This document shows positions 40,801 through 55,283 of a DNA stretch of 64,000 bases, in pieces (within the stretch, counting starts at the first letter, position 1; each line of letters starts with the position of its first letter). The position numbers were made by a program, and so were the translations under genes. The notes below the pieces were generated by a model. It was not told the DNA's origin and ran no database searches. It saw only the letters and a program-made list of their open reading frames with translations. The DNA comes from Artemisia argyi (lineage: Eukaryota; Streptophyta; Magnoliopsida; Asterales; Asteraceae). The stretch is from the NCBI GenBank assembly GCA_030686995.1, contig CM060684.1:6159897-6223896 (forward strand), given 5' to 3'.

Positions 40801-41351
40801 TACTGGGTAACTGAATGTTATAACTTTTATGATGTTAAAATGGATATAAAAATATGTCGGGATCATTGTGGGAATATTTAGATATATTCGTCGTGTATAA
40901 ACCGGGTGTTAACGTTTACTATAAATACTTATACGTAAAAACGTTAAATGTATCAAATATATAAATTTGAAAATCCTGAGAGTGGTATAACATGAAAATG
41001 CTGTTATGATGATATGCAGACTATCTCCAGTCCGTATGCAGTGTTCTTAACACTAATGAAATGAATTCGCACCTAAACCAATCCGGTTACGCGAATTTGA
41101 ATACCCGTAAACTAAATTTACGATGAAATGAGTAATGCAAGTGAATGGTGAAAACTTTTCCGGAAATGAATAGTGTTCAGTGAATAGTAAATTTCCCAAA
41201 AGTTTCTCAGAATATCAAACTGACCTCGAAAACGATGAATAGTAAAACGATGAATAGTGTTTTGATGAATAGTGATTTATGAATAGTAAAAAGTTGAAGT
41301 TTGGGAAAATGACCTGAAATGGTAAATGACGTGAAATGGTGAGTTGTGACA
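37877..41351 (-). mobile_element. Element C chain: LTR 2 (3475 bp)
   Basis: Same boundaries as LTR 1. It shares actgcatgaagg with LTR 3 (LTRs 1 and 4 read actccatgaagg) and lacks the tatac of the ttctatacttag stretch (here ttctaagtaat near 39515). It serves as the 5' LTR of unit 1 and the 3' LTR of unit 2 at once. Candidate intron sites are conserved. Confidence 0.95.
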
Positions 41352-41385
41352 TCCGCCCACCCAAATAGGAATTCAGTCCCTGAAT

Positions 41386-41694
41386 TCAGCTAGTGTTGGT
41401 CTCTGTAATAGGTTTGGTGAAAAGGTGTGGATACTTGCGTTGCATTTGGTCCTCTCGTTCCCATGTAAACTCAGGACCTCTTCGAGAATTCCAGCGAACC
41501 TTAACGATCGGAATTCTACCCTGCTTTAACTGTTTGACCTCTCGGTCCATGATTTCAACTGGTTCCTCCACAAAGTTAAGCTTGTCATCTAGCTGAATCT
41601 CTTCTAATGGTATAACTGAAGACTCATCTGAAAGGCATTTCTTGAGATCTGAAAATGTGAAATATGTTCGTGTAATCCTGTTGTTCTCTGGCAA
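41386..41694 (-). pseudogene. pol: Element C integrase C-terminal remnant, copy 2
   Basis: Same 102-codon frame as at 34421-34729, with a Gly in place of Ser in KQGRIPIVK. It has the chromodomain-like ending PEFTWERED. Confidence 0.85.
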
Positions 41695-44321
41695 TGTTCA
41701 AATCTAACGGCCACTAGGCCTACCCTGGCTGAAATATAAATGGTCCAGTGTATATTGGTGTATCTTTCCAAGTTTTCTGAACACGATAACATGCCTTTCC
41801 TAGCCAAAACTTTCTGCATAACTCTGCAGAACTTGAAGTTTTAATGGTTTACGACTTATTGAACTTGTAACTGGTTCTTGACTTGTAGAAAATTTCTGGT
41901 TATCTCATAAATGCCTACTGAACTAATGAGTTGAGCTTTTCCAAGTTTGGCCCATCAATCGATGGTCTGCGCTTCTTAATGTTTTAAATGTGGTACTGGT
42001 AATATATACTGCTGAATTCTGCCAGAACTCAAGTTTGTATGCTAGTTGGTCGATTCTAAAATGAATCTTAAATAGTCCAATATGCTAAAGGTTCAACCTT
42101 TCTTGTTATCCAATTTGTATCATGCCAATCCAAGGCAATGCTTTTAACTTAGTTTGTTCTCCCACTTGAATCTGGATGGTTTGTTGTTCAGGATATCCAA
42201 TCCAAATGATGTGTGTTATGTACCAACCTAACTTCTGCCAGTTTCCCGTTGTTGGTGTGATAACTATTGTTGTAGATGACTTTGATTTATGTTGAGTGAT
42301 TAGTCCAACCATTTACAGGGTCAATCACTCATGCTCTGAGCATTCCTTCCTATGTTTGAATTGTTCTCTCGCTTTGACCATCGTTCTGAGGATGATAGGT
42401 GATGTTCACATCTAAATGGGTTTCTGAAGGAAATCCTGAAATGATTACCTGAGGTCCAAGTTGAAACGGTTTCCTTAACAGGAAAAACTGAAATGGGTAC
42501 AATAAACCTTTGTGACTAATTTCATAACGTTCGGTCCTCCGAACTTGGCGTTATATGAAGGGATAAAATATAGGTAACAATTTGATTCCTTGTGTTTTGT
42601 TCCAACGGATGATAAGACATAAGTCCTTCTTTGTCTATTGGGTTTGGTCTCCACTACTGAAGTTCGTGATTAATTTGTGATGTCCTTCCTAATTCCTTCA
42701 TCACATATTCCAAATATTCTTTATTGTCAAGTCACAAATCCTAAATGCATAAGCGATGTTGTAGAGAAGTTGGCTCTGGATATTTGTCTCGCGATTGTGA
42801 GTTTTGGTTGAAATCTTTTTCTGGATAAACGAATTTAGAAAATGGAGCAAATGATTTATTGGGTAATATTTTCTTGATGATTCAAAATCCAGTAGTTATG
42901 AAATAGGAACTGTTTTCAAACATGTTGTGATTAAGACTGCTTACCAAAGTTTGATGTCTATGTATATTTCTCATTGTACAATAGTGTTGCTAAAGATTGA
43001 CCAAAAAGGATCGTACTTGTTCAAAATAGGAATTTCAGAAATCATTTTTCCACAAGGTATGTGATTTATGTAAACGCATCAACTTTATTTAAAAGTGAAA
43101 ACACTAACAAGGATAAAATGGTAGAATAGGAAATGTTCGCTTAAATGCATAGATGTCTAACACTTAGTTCCTGAGGTTGGGTAATGTCTATTGGTGGTTA
43201 TCTGGCATAACTACAAGCATAGGTATTTAGACTAACTTAAGTCCTGAAATTGTTTATCGTTGTAATTGGCAAGACGAAGGTATCACTTGATGTTGTGTCG
43301 ATGAATGTCTATTCTGTTTTCCCATGTAGATGAGGAGATATGTTCCGGTTTGATCCCTTGCTTGGTATGAAGGTGAGGTTATCTGAAATTTCTAGACATA
43401 ATGCCTTAGAGGAATCTACATCGATATTCTTGATTCAAACAATTGTCCTTTGTGAAAACTTACTGCAGGAAAGTTTATGTATGGATGAGGCCATGTTTAA
43501 ATGAAATACTCTACAGTCTCAATTAGAAGCTTGGTTTATTTCTATTGTGTTGTCCTGCGGACATTTATATTGAGTTCCATCCTGTAGCTCAGTCTAGCTA
43601 GTACCCTTAAACGATAGAATTTGACAACTAAGTCAAAGATGGTGATTCGGATAGTCTCGCAGTAACTTAGGATTGTTGTTGAGTTATGAATTCTCTCTCT
43701 ATATACTTCTAGTTCTGGTTAGTAGTTCTGTAATCCTTTCATTGCTTTTATTGTATAAAGGAATCCTGCATGTAATTGATATGGAAAGTCTCTTCTAGGG
43801 AAGTCAATGGGAAAATCCAACTTAATGTCTGAATGAGTGACTGGTGGGGTAAGTATCCAGGGATAGTTCGGCAAAATGGATGTTTATGAAAGAATTCCTT
43901 TGTTTACAAAACTTTTGGATGAAGATTGTCATTAACAATCCTTTGAAAAAAATAATTATTTCCTTCATGGCATAATCCTTCCTGAATTTTACATAGGTGA
44001 TCAGGCTATGTATAATTGAGGACTAATGATGCGATGTTGGATTTTGTCAAAATATCATAACTTTTATCAAAAGTTTTAGATGGTGTTCAACGCATTGTTA
44101 TAAAACTGGTGTCCTGATATTTTCTTTCAAGTAACATGAAAATTGCTTCGCGTAATAATAGTAAATACTTGGTGTAATGACAGAAAAATCAATTTATAGG
44201 ATGGAAATAAAATAGCTTACTTCAGAAATTTTTTTGTAAAACAATTTCCCCATATGATAGTAAAATAGCTTGAATGGTGTATTGGATACGTGAGTGAATC
44301 TTGTTGAATGGTAATAGTCTA

Positions 44322-44642
44322 CTAATTCGTCAAAAACAAAATCAACCTAATTCCTGATGAGACAATGCTAAAATGTTGCGAAACGATTGAAGTCTGAGCA
44401 AATGGGAATGGAAAAGGAAATGACAATGATGGTACTAGTGAATGGAATACTACCCTCTTTCGTGCTACCTCGCGACATCCAAAAGGTAAAACTAAAGTAC
44501 ACACTGTGGGAAGGCCAATAGTGTAATAAGTAACTGATGGTGGTGTAAATGCAACTGGTGGTATAATGGTAGTGGAAGATGACAAGGCATCTTTAATGTC
44601 GGAATCCGATAAAAGGATGTCAGGGTGAGTATCTGAAGACAT
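44322..44642 (-). pseudogene. Element C pre-gag ORF remnant, copy 2
   Basis: The protein is identical to the copy at 37358-37678. Confidence 0.45.
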
Positions 44643-44825
44643 GTCACTTGTGAACCAGGTCAATAAAATGATATACATATACGGATATGAGTATAAATAA
44701 CTCGCACAGGGTATGTATGAAACAACATGTATCATGATTATGCACTTATGATGAAATGATGAGATGCTATGATGATGCGGTTATAGTCTAGGGTCCAAGA
44801 TACATCCTAGTTCGCTATAACCTTA

Positions 44826-44837
44826 GCTCTGATGCCA
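44826..44837 (-). promoter_or_regulatory. Element C primer-binding site, copy 2
   Basis: Minus strand tggcatcagagc next to LTR 3. Confidence 0.85.
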
Positions 44838-44840
44838 ATC

Positions 44841-47800
44841 TGTCACACCCCCAATTTACCTGACTTACAGCGGAATGGAATACCTGGGGGTGTCTCTCAT
44901 AGCACCACAGTTACAGTTACATTGAACGACCTAAAGTGTCGTTTGTAAAATACTGCATTTGATCATTGAAATAATTCAGAGTTTACAAAATGAGGTCCCC
45001 AAAATGTGTTGCAAGTTTATGAAAACAAGTCATACTAGATCAAACGTTTACATAAGTGCATGAAATAATGATGAGACGCGTCGACTCCGCGACTGCATGA
45101 AGGTCCAAATGCATGTCACATGAGCTACCTTAATAACCTGAAATACATTGCTAAAACGTCAACACGAATGTTGGTGAATTCCATAGGTTTGTAAAATGTA
45201 ATGATGTACGGCCACCACAAGTAAAAGTGCAAGATAAAAATCTCATGAAAATTGTACAATAGCCTTAAGCTCATGACACCGAAGCTATGACTGATGAAAC
45301 TCTATGCCCCTCCCGAATGTTCTGCCGAAACATTCAAATGTAAAAGACATGACATGCATCCGCTTACTGTTGGTAATCACTACCACGGATGGAGGCGTCA
45401 CCCTCGATAGATCTATCCACTCACTCTCGCTTAACGGTAAATTAACGGTTCATGATGTTACAGGGGACTTATCACATGGCAAGGTAACTTAAGCTATGTA
45501 CATGTTTGAATACTTGGGCTCGTACTAAAATGATTGATGCAATGTATTCCCCCCGTGGGATTTGAAAACAATCAAAAATGTTGAATTGAAAACGGGGCTA
45601 TGAAAACTCACCTTAACTGATGAAACTGTGATGAAATGAAATGAACACCAATGAACAATTAGCTGCTGCAACCCAATATGATGGTACCATGAACATGTAA
45701 TGAGCTGAAAAACAAGGCGCGCACACTAGCCGCAACCTAATATGAATGATGAACGATCTACTTTAGATCATGAAATGATGTTATGAATGTCCATGCACAT
45801 GTTTCCTATACCACTCTACTCTTTGAAAAACACTTGTTGTTATCAAAAGTATATATTCCAAGACTTAGGAAAATATGGCTGTTAGAAAAATAAACTAGTT
45901 GTAATATATATACTTATATATATATCATATGTACCAATGTTTGTGTTGAAATCCTCGGTTTGAAATCCTTGAAATAACGCCTTGTACTAATGAAAATATA
46001 CTTGTAATCACTAATTCATCATTAGTTATGAAATTGAGTACTTGGTTAATATTTCTAGAAAATCTAGAATTTAGTACGTAGAAGTATTATTACTTCTATT
46101 AGTGACAAAACGGTCTCATAAAACCAGTCGTGAAATAGTGAATATTAAGAGTTAGGAAAGAATCTCAGTAGTTTTGAGAAGATTTTCACCATATCTAAAA
46201 AGTCACAGATGTGAAGTTTGTCCATACAGGTCTCGATCATAAAGATAATTAGCCGTCAAGTGAGGTGTTTGGGCTGTTTTGGCAGATTCTGGGTAGTTTT
46301 CGGGAAAGTTTGGAAGTCCATAAGTTGTTCGTTTTAAATCCTTTTGACAAACGGCTGGATGTTTTGAAAACTAGGCTGGGTGAACTAACTTTTTGTCAAT
46401 GATGTAAATTTTCCAGAAATGAGTTTATCAATGAGTAAATTGGCTCTCAACATGATGTCTTACAAAAACTGTTTTTCTATACTTAGTAATATTTTGCTAA
46501 AAAGCTGATGGAAATAAATAGAGTTTCGCCGATTTTGAAACGTGTATATCTTGGTCGTTATAAGTCCGTTTTACTTGTTCTTTATATCCACGGTTACGTC
46601 TTAGTATGTAGTAATATATTTTGGAAATCTCGGCTCCTCCGGCTTACGTCTAAAGTCTCTTTTTGTCCAATGAAAAACGCCCAACAGCAACTATTTTCAG
46701 AAAAATACTTTTCGTCAACAATCTTGCAAAAATCATAACTTCTTCGTTATAAACTCTTTTTAATCCGTTCTTTCGCCTACGGATTCGTTTTTGAAATTAT
46801 TTTCTAAAAATTTTGCCAAAGTTCCCTTGGTGTTTACTGATTTTCCAGGTTTTCACAAAATGGGACAGCATGTCTAAAATATGTTCCAAATCAAGTTTTC
46901 AAGGTTTATAACTAATTTCTACCATCACCAAACCTCCTGTAATCACCACATAGCTAATCTAATCCTACCATACACCTTCTTAGGGTGCCATGGACTCCTA
47001 ACAAAGTTATTATAGCAAGGGGATTCATAAATAAAAAGTTAGGGTTTGTATGTTCCATTTTTGACAAAATAAATGGTGGTATAGCTAGTTGTACATGGTT
47101 TTTAGCATGGAAATCATGAAATACAAGTAAATATAAGATGTTTCATGTAAAAATAAAGTTGATAACTTACTTGATAAAATGAGATGATTAGATGATGAGT
47201 ATGCTTGGATTACTTGTGTTTTTCTTGATTGATTCTTGATTAGGCAAGTATAATGAACAAGTTTGGTGTTTTAGCTTTTGGAAAAAAGATCACTAGATCA
47301 TGGATGATGGGTTTGGTCGTGGGTTTGAAGAGAGGAAGAAGAGATGAGATGAAATTTTATCTTATCTAAAAGTGAAGATTATGATTTAAGGTTTTTGGTA
47401 AAGTAAGGTTTTTAAGGTTTATTAATATAAAACTTAGGAAATTAATGCATAAGGTTAAAGGGGTGATCATGTGGCCGGTTTTTGGTGAGCCAAGGGGGGG
47501 GGGGGTAGGGGTACTTGGTATTTAATTAGGAAATTAGTATAACGTTAAGTGTTATTACGTGTTATTCGTTAAAATCGGGTACCGGGTTTAATAGCAATAA
47601 ACGTTCACGAAGTTAACCGGGATGAAATAATGTTATAATAATGATAAAAAAATATTAAAAATATGTTGGGTACATTTACTGAGTGATCGGGTGATTATTG
47701 TTTAGTTTTCACGAAAACCGTCGTTATATTCATACGCGTACGTTATAAATAAAATAAATTTCCAAAATACTGGGTAACTGAATGTTATAACTTTTATGAT

Positions 47801-48318
47801 GTTAAAATGGATATAAAAATATGTCGGGATCATTGTGGGAATATTTAGATATATTCGTCGTGTATAAACCGGGTGTTAACGTTTACTATAAATACTTATA
47901 CGTAAAAACGTTAAATGTATCAAATATATAAATTTGAAAATCCTGAGAGTGGTATAACATGAAAATGCTGTTATGATGATATGCAGACTATCTCCAGTCC
48001 GTATGCAGTGTTCTTAACACTAATGAAATGAATTCGCACCTAAACCAATCCAGTTACGCGAATTTGAATACCCGTAAACTAAATTTACGATGAAATGAGT
48101 AATGCAAGTGAATGGTGAAAACTTTTCCGGAAATGAATAGTGTTCAGTGAATAGTAAATTTCCCAAAAGTTTCTCAGAATATCAAACTGACCTCGAAAAC
48201 GATGAATAGTAAAACGATGAATAGTGTTTTGATGAATAGTGATTTATGAATAGTAAAAAGTCGAAGTTTGGGAAAATGACCTGAAATGGTAAATGACGTG
48301 AAATGGTGAGTTGTGACA
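44841..48318 (-). mobile_element. Element C chain: LTR 3 (3478 bp)
   Basis: Shares actgcatgaagg with LTR 2, but cacagatgtg and tctgggtag with LTR 4. It has a private change in ccaatccagtt. The candidate intron sites are present. Confidence 0.95.
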
Positions 48319-48352
48319 TCCGCCCACCCAAATAGGAATTCAGTCCCTGAAT

Positions 48353-48661
48353 TCAGCTAGTGTTGGTCTCTGTAATAGGTTTGGTGAAAAGGTGTGGATA
48401 CTTGCGTTGCATTTGGTCCTCTCGTTCCCATGTAAACTCAGGACCTCTTCGAGAATTCCAGCGAACCTTAACGATCGGAATTCTACCCTGCTTTAACTGT
48501 TTGACCTCTCGGTCCATGATTTCAACTGGTTCCTCCACAAAGTTAAGCTTGTCATCTAGCTGAATCTCTTCTAATGGTATAACTGAAGACTCATCTGAAA
48601 GGCATTTCTTGAGATCTGAAAATGTGAAATATGTTCGTGTAATCCTGTTGTTCTCTGGCAA
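48353..48661 (-). pseudogene. pol: Element C integrase C-terminal remnant, copy 3
   Basis: The protein is identical to the copy at 41386-41694. Confidence 0.85.
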
Positions 48662-51289
48662 TGTTCAAATCTAACGGCCACTAGGCCTACCCTGGCTGAA
48701 ATATAAATGGTCCAGTGTATATTGGTGTATCTTTCCAAGTTTTCTGAACACGATAACATGCCTTTCCTAGCCAAAACTTTCTGCATAACTCTGCAGAACT
48801 TGAAGTTTTAATGGTTTACGACTTATTGAACTTGTAACTGGTTCTTGACTTGTAGAAAATTTCTGGTTATCTCATAAATGCCTACTGAACTAATGAGTTG
48901 AGCTTTTTCCAAGTTTGGCCCATCAATCGATGGTCTGCGCTTCTTAATGTTTTAAATGTGGTACTGGTAATATATACTGCTGAATTCTGCCAGAACTCAA
49001 GTTTGTATGCTAGTTGGTCGATTCTAAAATGAATCTTAAATAGTCCAATATGCTAAAGGTTCAACCTTTCTTGTTATCCAATTTGTATCATGCCAATCCA
49101 AGGCAATGCTTTTAACTTAGTTTGTTCTCCCACTTGAATCTGGATGGTTTGTTGTTCAGGATATCCAATCCAAATGATGTGTGTTATGTACCAACCTAAC
49201 TTCTGCCAGTTTCCCGTTGTTGGTGTGATAACTATTGTTGTAGATGACTTTGATTTATGTTGAGTGATTAGTCCAACCATTTACAGGGTCAATCACTCAT
49301 GCTCTGAGCATTCCTTCCTATGTTTGAATTGTTCTCTCGCTTTGACCATCGTTCTGAGGATGATAGGTGATGTTCACATCTAAATGGGTTTCTGAAGGAA
49401 ATCCTGAAATGATTACCTGAGGTCCAAGTTGAAACGGTTTCCTTAACAGGAAAAACTGAAATGGGTACAATAAACCTTTGTGACTAATTTCATAACGTTC
49501 GGTCCTCCGAACTTGGCGTTATATGAAGGGATAAAATATAGGTAACAATTTGATTCCTTGTGTTTTGTTCCAACGGATGATAAGACATAAGTCCTTCTTT
49601 GTCTATTGGGTTTGGTCTCCACTACTGAAGTTCGTGATTAATTTGTGATGTCCTTCCTAATTCCTTCATCACATATTCCAAATATTCTTTATTGTCAAGT
49701 CACAAATCCTAAATGCATAAGCGATGTTGTAGAGAAGTTGGCTCTGGATATTTGTCTCGCGATTGTGAGTTTTGGTTGAAATCTTTTTCTGGATAAACGA
49801 ATTTAGAAAATGGAGCAAATGATTTATTGGGTAATATTTTCTTGATGATTCAAAATCCAGTAGTTATGAAATAGGAACTGTTTTCAAACATGTTGTGATT
49901 AAGACTGCTTACCAAAGTTTGATGTCTATGTATATTTCTCATTGTACAATAGTGTTGCTAAAGATTGACCAAAAAGGATCGTACTTGTTCAAAATAGGAA
50001 TTTCATAAATCATTTTTCCACAAGGTATGTGATTTATGTAAACGCATCAACTTTATTTAAAAGTGAAAACACTAACAAGGATAAAATGGTAGAATAGGAA
50101 ATGTTCGCTTAAATGCATAGATGTCTAACACTTAGTTCCTGAGGTTGGGTAATGTCTATTGGTGGTTATCTGGCATAACTACAAGCATAGGTATTTAGAC
50201 TAACTTAAGTCCTGAAATTGTTTATCGTTGTAATTGGCAAGACGAAGGTATCACTTGATGTTGTGTCGATGAATGTCTATTCTGTTTTCCCATGTAGATG
50301 AGGAGATATGTTCCGGTTTGATCCCTTGCTTGGTATGAAGGTGAGGTTATCTGAAATTTCTAGACATAATGCCTTAGAGGAATCTACATCGATATTCTTG
50401 ATTCAAACAATTGTCCTTTGTGAAAACTTACTGCAGGAAAGTTTATGTATGGATGAGGCCATGTTTAAATGAAATACTCTACAGTCTCAATTAGAAGCTT
50501 GGTTTATTTCTATTGTGTTGTCCTGCGGACATTTATATTGAGTTCCATCCTGTAGCTCAGTCTAGCTAGTACCCTTAAACGATAGAATTTGACAACTAAG
50601 TCAAAGATGGTGATTCGGATAGTCTCGCAGTAACTTAGGATTGTTGTTGAGTTATGAATTCTCTCTCTATATACTTCTAGTTCTGGTTAGTAGTTCTGTA
50701 ATCCTTTCATTGCTTTTATTGTATAAAGGAATCCTGCATGTAATTGATATGGAAAGTCTCTTCTAGGGAAGTCAATGGGAAAATCCAACTTAATGTCTGA
50801 ATGAGTGACTGGTGGGGTAAGTATCCAGGGATAGTTCGGCAAAATGGATGTTTATGAAAGAATTCCTTTGTTTACAAAACTTTTGGATGAAGATTGTCAT
50901 TAACAATCCTTTGAAAAAAATAATTATTTCCTTCATGGCATAATCCTTCCTGAATTTTACATAGGTGATCAGGCTATGTATAATTGAGGACTAATGATGC
51001 GATGTTGGATTTTGTCAAAATATCATAACTTTTATCAAAAGTTTTAGATGGTGTTCAACGCATTGTTATAAAACTGGTGTCTTGATATTTTCTTTCAAGT
51101 AACATGAAAATTGCTTCGCGTAATAATAGTAAATACTTGGTGTAATGACAGAAAAATCAATTTATAGGATGGAAATAAAATAGCTTACTTCAGAAATTTT
51201 TTTGTAAAACAATTTCCCCATATGATAGTAAAATAGCTTGAATGGTGTATTGGATACGTGAGTGAATCTTGTCGAATGGTAATAGTCTA

Positions 51290-51610
51290 CTAATTCGTCA
51301 AAAACAAAATCAACCTAATTCCTGATGAGACAATGCTAAAATGTTGCGAAACGATTGAAGTCTGAGCAAATGGGAATGGAAAAGGAAATGACAATGATGG
51401 TACTAGTGAATGGAATACTACCCTCTTTCGTGCTACCTCGCGACATCCAAAAGGTAAAACTAAAGTACACACTGTGGGAAGGCCAATAGTGTAATAAGTA
51501 ACTGATGGTGGTGTAAATGCAACTGGTGGTATAATGGTAGTGGAAGATGACAAGGCATCTTTAATGTCGGAATCCGATAAAAGGATGTCAGGGTGAGTAT
51601 CTGAAGACAT
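51290..51610 (-). pseudogene. Element C pre-gag ORF remnant, copy 3
   Basis: The protein is identical to the copies at 37358-37678 and 44322-44642. Confidence 0.45.
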
Positions 51611-51793
51611 GTCACTTGTGAACCAGGTCAATAAAATGATATACATATACGGATATGAGTATAAATAACTCGCACAGGGTATGTATGAAACAACATGTAT
51701 CATGATTATGCACTTATGATGAAATGATGAGATGCTATGATGATGCGGTTATAGTCTAGGGTCCAAGATACATCCTAGTTCGCTATAACCTTA

Positions 51794-51805
51794 GCTCTGA
51801 TGCCA
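51794..51805 (-). promoter_or_regulatory. Element C primer-binding site, copy 3
   Basis: Minus strand tggcatcagagc next to LTR 4. Confidence 0.85.
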
Positions 51806-51808
51806 ATC

Positions 51809-54800
51809 TGTCACACCCCCAATTTACCTGACTTACAGCGGAATGGAATACCTGGGGGTGTCTCTCATAGCACCACAGTTACAGTTACATTGAACGACCT
51901 AAAGTGTCGTTTGTAAAATACTGCATTTGATCATTGAAATAATTCAGAGTTTACAAAATGAGGTCCCCAAAATGTGTTGCAAGTTTATGAAAACAAGTCA
52001 TACTAGATCAAACGTTTACATAAGTGCATGAAATAATGATGAGACGCGTCGACTCCGCGACTCCATGAAGGTCCAAATGCATGTCACATGAGCTACCTTA
52101 ATAACCTGAAATACATTGCTAAAACGTCAACACGAATGTTGGTGAATTCCATAGGTTTGTAAAATGTAATGATGTACGGCCACCACAAGTAAAAGTGCAA
52201 GATAAAAATCTCATGAAAATTGTACAATAGCCTTAAGCTCATGACACCGAAGCTATGACTGATGAAACTCTATGCCCCTCCCGAATGTTCTGCCGAAACA
52301 TTCAAATGTAAAAGACATGACATGCATCCGCTTACTGTTGGTAATCACTACCACGGATGGAGGCGTCACCCTCGATAGATCTATCCACTCACTCTCGCTT
52401 AACGGTAAATTAACGGTTCATGATGTTACAGGGGACTTATCACATGGCAAGGTAACTTAAGCTATGTACATGTTTGAATACTTGGGCTCGTACTAAAATG
52501 ATTGATGCAATGTATTCCCCCCGTGGGATTTGAAAACAATCAAAAATGTTGAATTGAAAACGGGGCTATGAAAACTCACCTTAACTGATGAAACTGTGAT
52601 GAAATGAAATGAACACCAATGAACAATTAGCTGCTGCAACCCAATATGATGGTACCATGAACATGTAATGAGCTGAAAAACAAGGCGCGCACACTAGCCG
52701 CAACCTAATATGAATGATGAACGATCTACTTTAGATCATGAAATGATGTTATGAATGTCCATGCACATGTTTCCTATACCACTCTACTCTTTGAAAAACA
52801 CTTGTTGTTATCAAAAGTATATATTCCAAGACTTAGGAAAATATGGCTGTTAGAAAAATAAACTAGTTGTAATATATATACTTATATATATATCATATGT
52901 ACCAATGTTTGTGTTGAAATCCTCGGTTTGAAATCCTTGAAATAACGCCTTGTACTAATGAAAATATACTTGTAATCACTAATTCATCATTAGTTATGAA
53001 ATTGAGTACTTGGTTAATATTTCTAGAAAATCTAGAATTTAGTACGTAGAAGTATTATTACTTCTATTAGTGACAAAACGGTCTCATAAAACCAGTCGTG
53101 AAATAGTGAATATTAAGAGTTAGGAAAGAATCTCAGTAGTTTTGAGAAGATTTTCACCATATCTAAAAAGTCACAGATGTGAAGTTTGTCCATACAGGTC
53201 TCGATCATAAAGATAATTAGCCGTCAAGTGAGGTGTTTGGGCTGTTTTGGCAGATTCTGGGTAGTTTTCGGGAAAGTTTGGAAGTCCATAAGTTGTTCGT
53301 TTTAAATCCTTTTGACAAACGGCTGGATGTTTTGAAAACTAGGCTGGGTGAACTAACTTTTTGTCAATGATGTAAATTTTCCAGAAATGAGTTTATCAAT
53401 GAGTAAATTGGCTCTCAACATGATGTCTTACAAAAACTGTTTTTCTATACTTAGTAATATTTTGCTAAAAAGCTGATGGAAATAAATAGAGTTTCGCCGA
53501 TTTTGAAACGTGTATATCTTGGTCGTTATAAGTCCGTTTTACTTGTTCTTTATATCCACGGTTACGTCTTAGTATGTAGTAATATATTTTGGAAATCTCG
53601 GCTCCTCCGGCTTACGTCTAAAGTCTCTTTTTGTCCAATGAAAAACGCCCAACAGCAACTATTTTCAGAAAAATACTTTTCGTCAACAATCTTGCAAAAA
53701 TCATAACTTCTTCGTTATAAACTCTTTTTAATCCGTTCTTTCGCCTACGGATTCGTTTTTGAAATTATTTTCTAAAAATTTTGCCAAAGTTCCCTTGGTG
53801 TTTACTGATTTTCCAGGTTTTCACAAAATGGGACAGCATGTCTAAAATATGTTCCAAATCAAGTTTTCAAGGTTTATAACTAATTTCTACCATCACCAAA
53901 CCTCCTGTAATCACCACATAGCTAATCTAATCCTACCATACACCTTCTTAGGGTGCCATGGACTCCTAACAAAATTATAGCAAGGGGATTCATAAATAAA
54001 AAGTTAGGGTTTGTATGTTCCATTTTTGACAAAATAAATGGTGGTATAGCTAGTTGTACATGGTTTTTAGCATGGAAATCATGAAATACAAGTAAATATA
54101 AGATGTTTCATGTAAAAATAAAGTTGATAACTTACTTGATAAAATGAGATGATTAGATGATGAGTATGCTTGGATTACTTGTGTTTTTCTTGATTGATTC
54201 TTGATTAGGCAAGTATAATGAACAAGTTTGGTGTTTTAGCTTTTGGAAAAAAGATCACTAGATCATGGATGATGGGTTTGGTCGTGGGTTTGAAGAGAGG
54301 AAGAAGAGATGAGATGAAATTTTATCTTATCTAAAAGTGAAGATTATGATTTAAGGTTTTTGGTAAAGTAAGGTTTTTAAGGTTTATTAATATAAAACTT
54401 AGGAAATTAATGCATAAGGTTAAAGGGGTGATCATGTGGCCGGTTTTTGGTGAGCCAAGGGGGGGGGGGGTAGGGGTACTTGGTATTTAATTAGGAAATT
54501 AGTATAACGTTAAGTGTTATTACGTGTTATTCGTTAAAATCGGGTACCGGGTTTAATAGCAATAAACGTTCACGAAGTTAACCGGGATGAAATAATGTTA
54601 TAATAATGATAAAAAAATATTAAAAATATGTTGGGTACATTTACTGAGTGATCGGGTGATTATTGTTTAGTTTTCACGAAAACCGTCGTTATATTCATAC
54701 GCGTACGTTATAAATAAAATAAATTTCCAAAATACTGGGTAACTGAATGTTATAACTTTTATGATGTTAAAATGGATATAAAAATATGTCGGGATCATTG

Positions 54801-55283
54801 TGGGAATATTTAGATATATTCGTCGTGTATAAACCGGGTGTTAACGTTTACTATAAATACTTATACGTAAAAACGTTAAATGTATCAAATATATAAATTT
54901 GAAAATCCTGAGAGTGGTATAACATGAAAATGCTGTTATGATGATATGCAGACTATCTCCAGTCCGTATGCAGTGTTCTTAACACTAATGAAATGAATTC
55001 GCACCTAAACCAATCCGGTTACGCGAATTTGAATACCCGTAAACTAAATTTACGATGAAATGAGTAATGCAAGTGAATGGTGAAAACTTTTCCGGAAATG
55101 AATAGTGTTCAGTGAATAGTAAATTTCCCAAAAGTTTCTCAGAATATCAAACTGACCTCGAAAACGATGAATAGTAAAACGATGAATAGTGTTTTGATGA
55201 ATAGTGATTTATGAATAGTAAAAAGTCGAAGTTTGGGAAAATGACCTGAAATGGTAAATGACGTGAAATGGTGAGTTATGACA
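51809..55283 (-). mobile_element. Element C chain: LTR 4 (3475 bp)
   Basis: The right-hand outer LTR ends ggtgagttatgaca and is followed by the target duplication cacga (55284-55288). By eye it differs from LTR 1 at roughly nine substitutions plus a small deletion near 53973 and a different G-tract length. That points to a recent insertion compared with elements A and B. Confidence 0.95.

Larger units (their letters stand above)
41352..44840 (-). mobile_element. Element C chain: internal region 2
   Basis: Near-identical to internal region 1. It shares with region 3, against region 1, changes such as ctaccctgc, gttctctggc, acgacttatt, tctgaaattt, gatgtttatg and aatccttt. It holds the same integrase remnant (41386-41694), pre-gag remnant (44322-44642) and primer-binding site (44826-44837). 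Confidence 0.9.
48319..51808 (-). mobile_element. Element C chain: internal region 3
   Basis: Closest to internal region 2, with private changes such as tttcataaatc and gtcttgatat. It contains the integrase remnant 48353-48661, the pre-gag remnant 51290-51610 and the primer-binding site 51794-51805. Confidence 0.9.
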
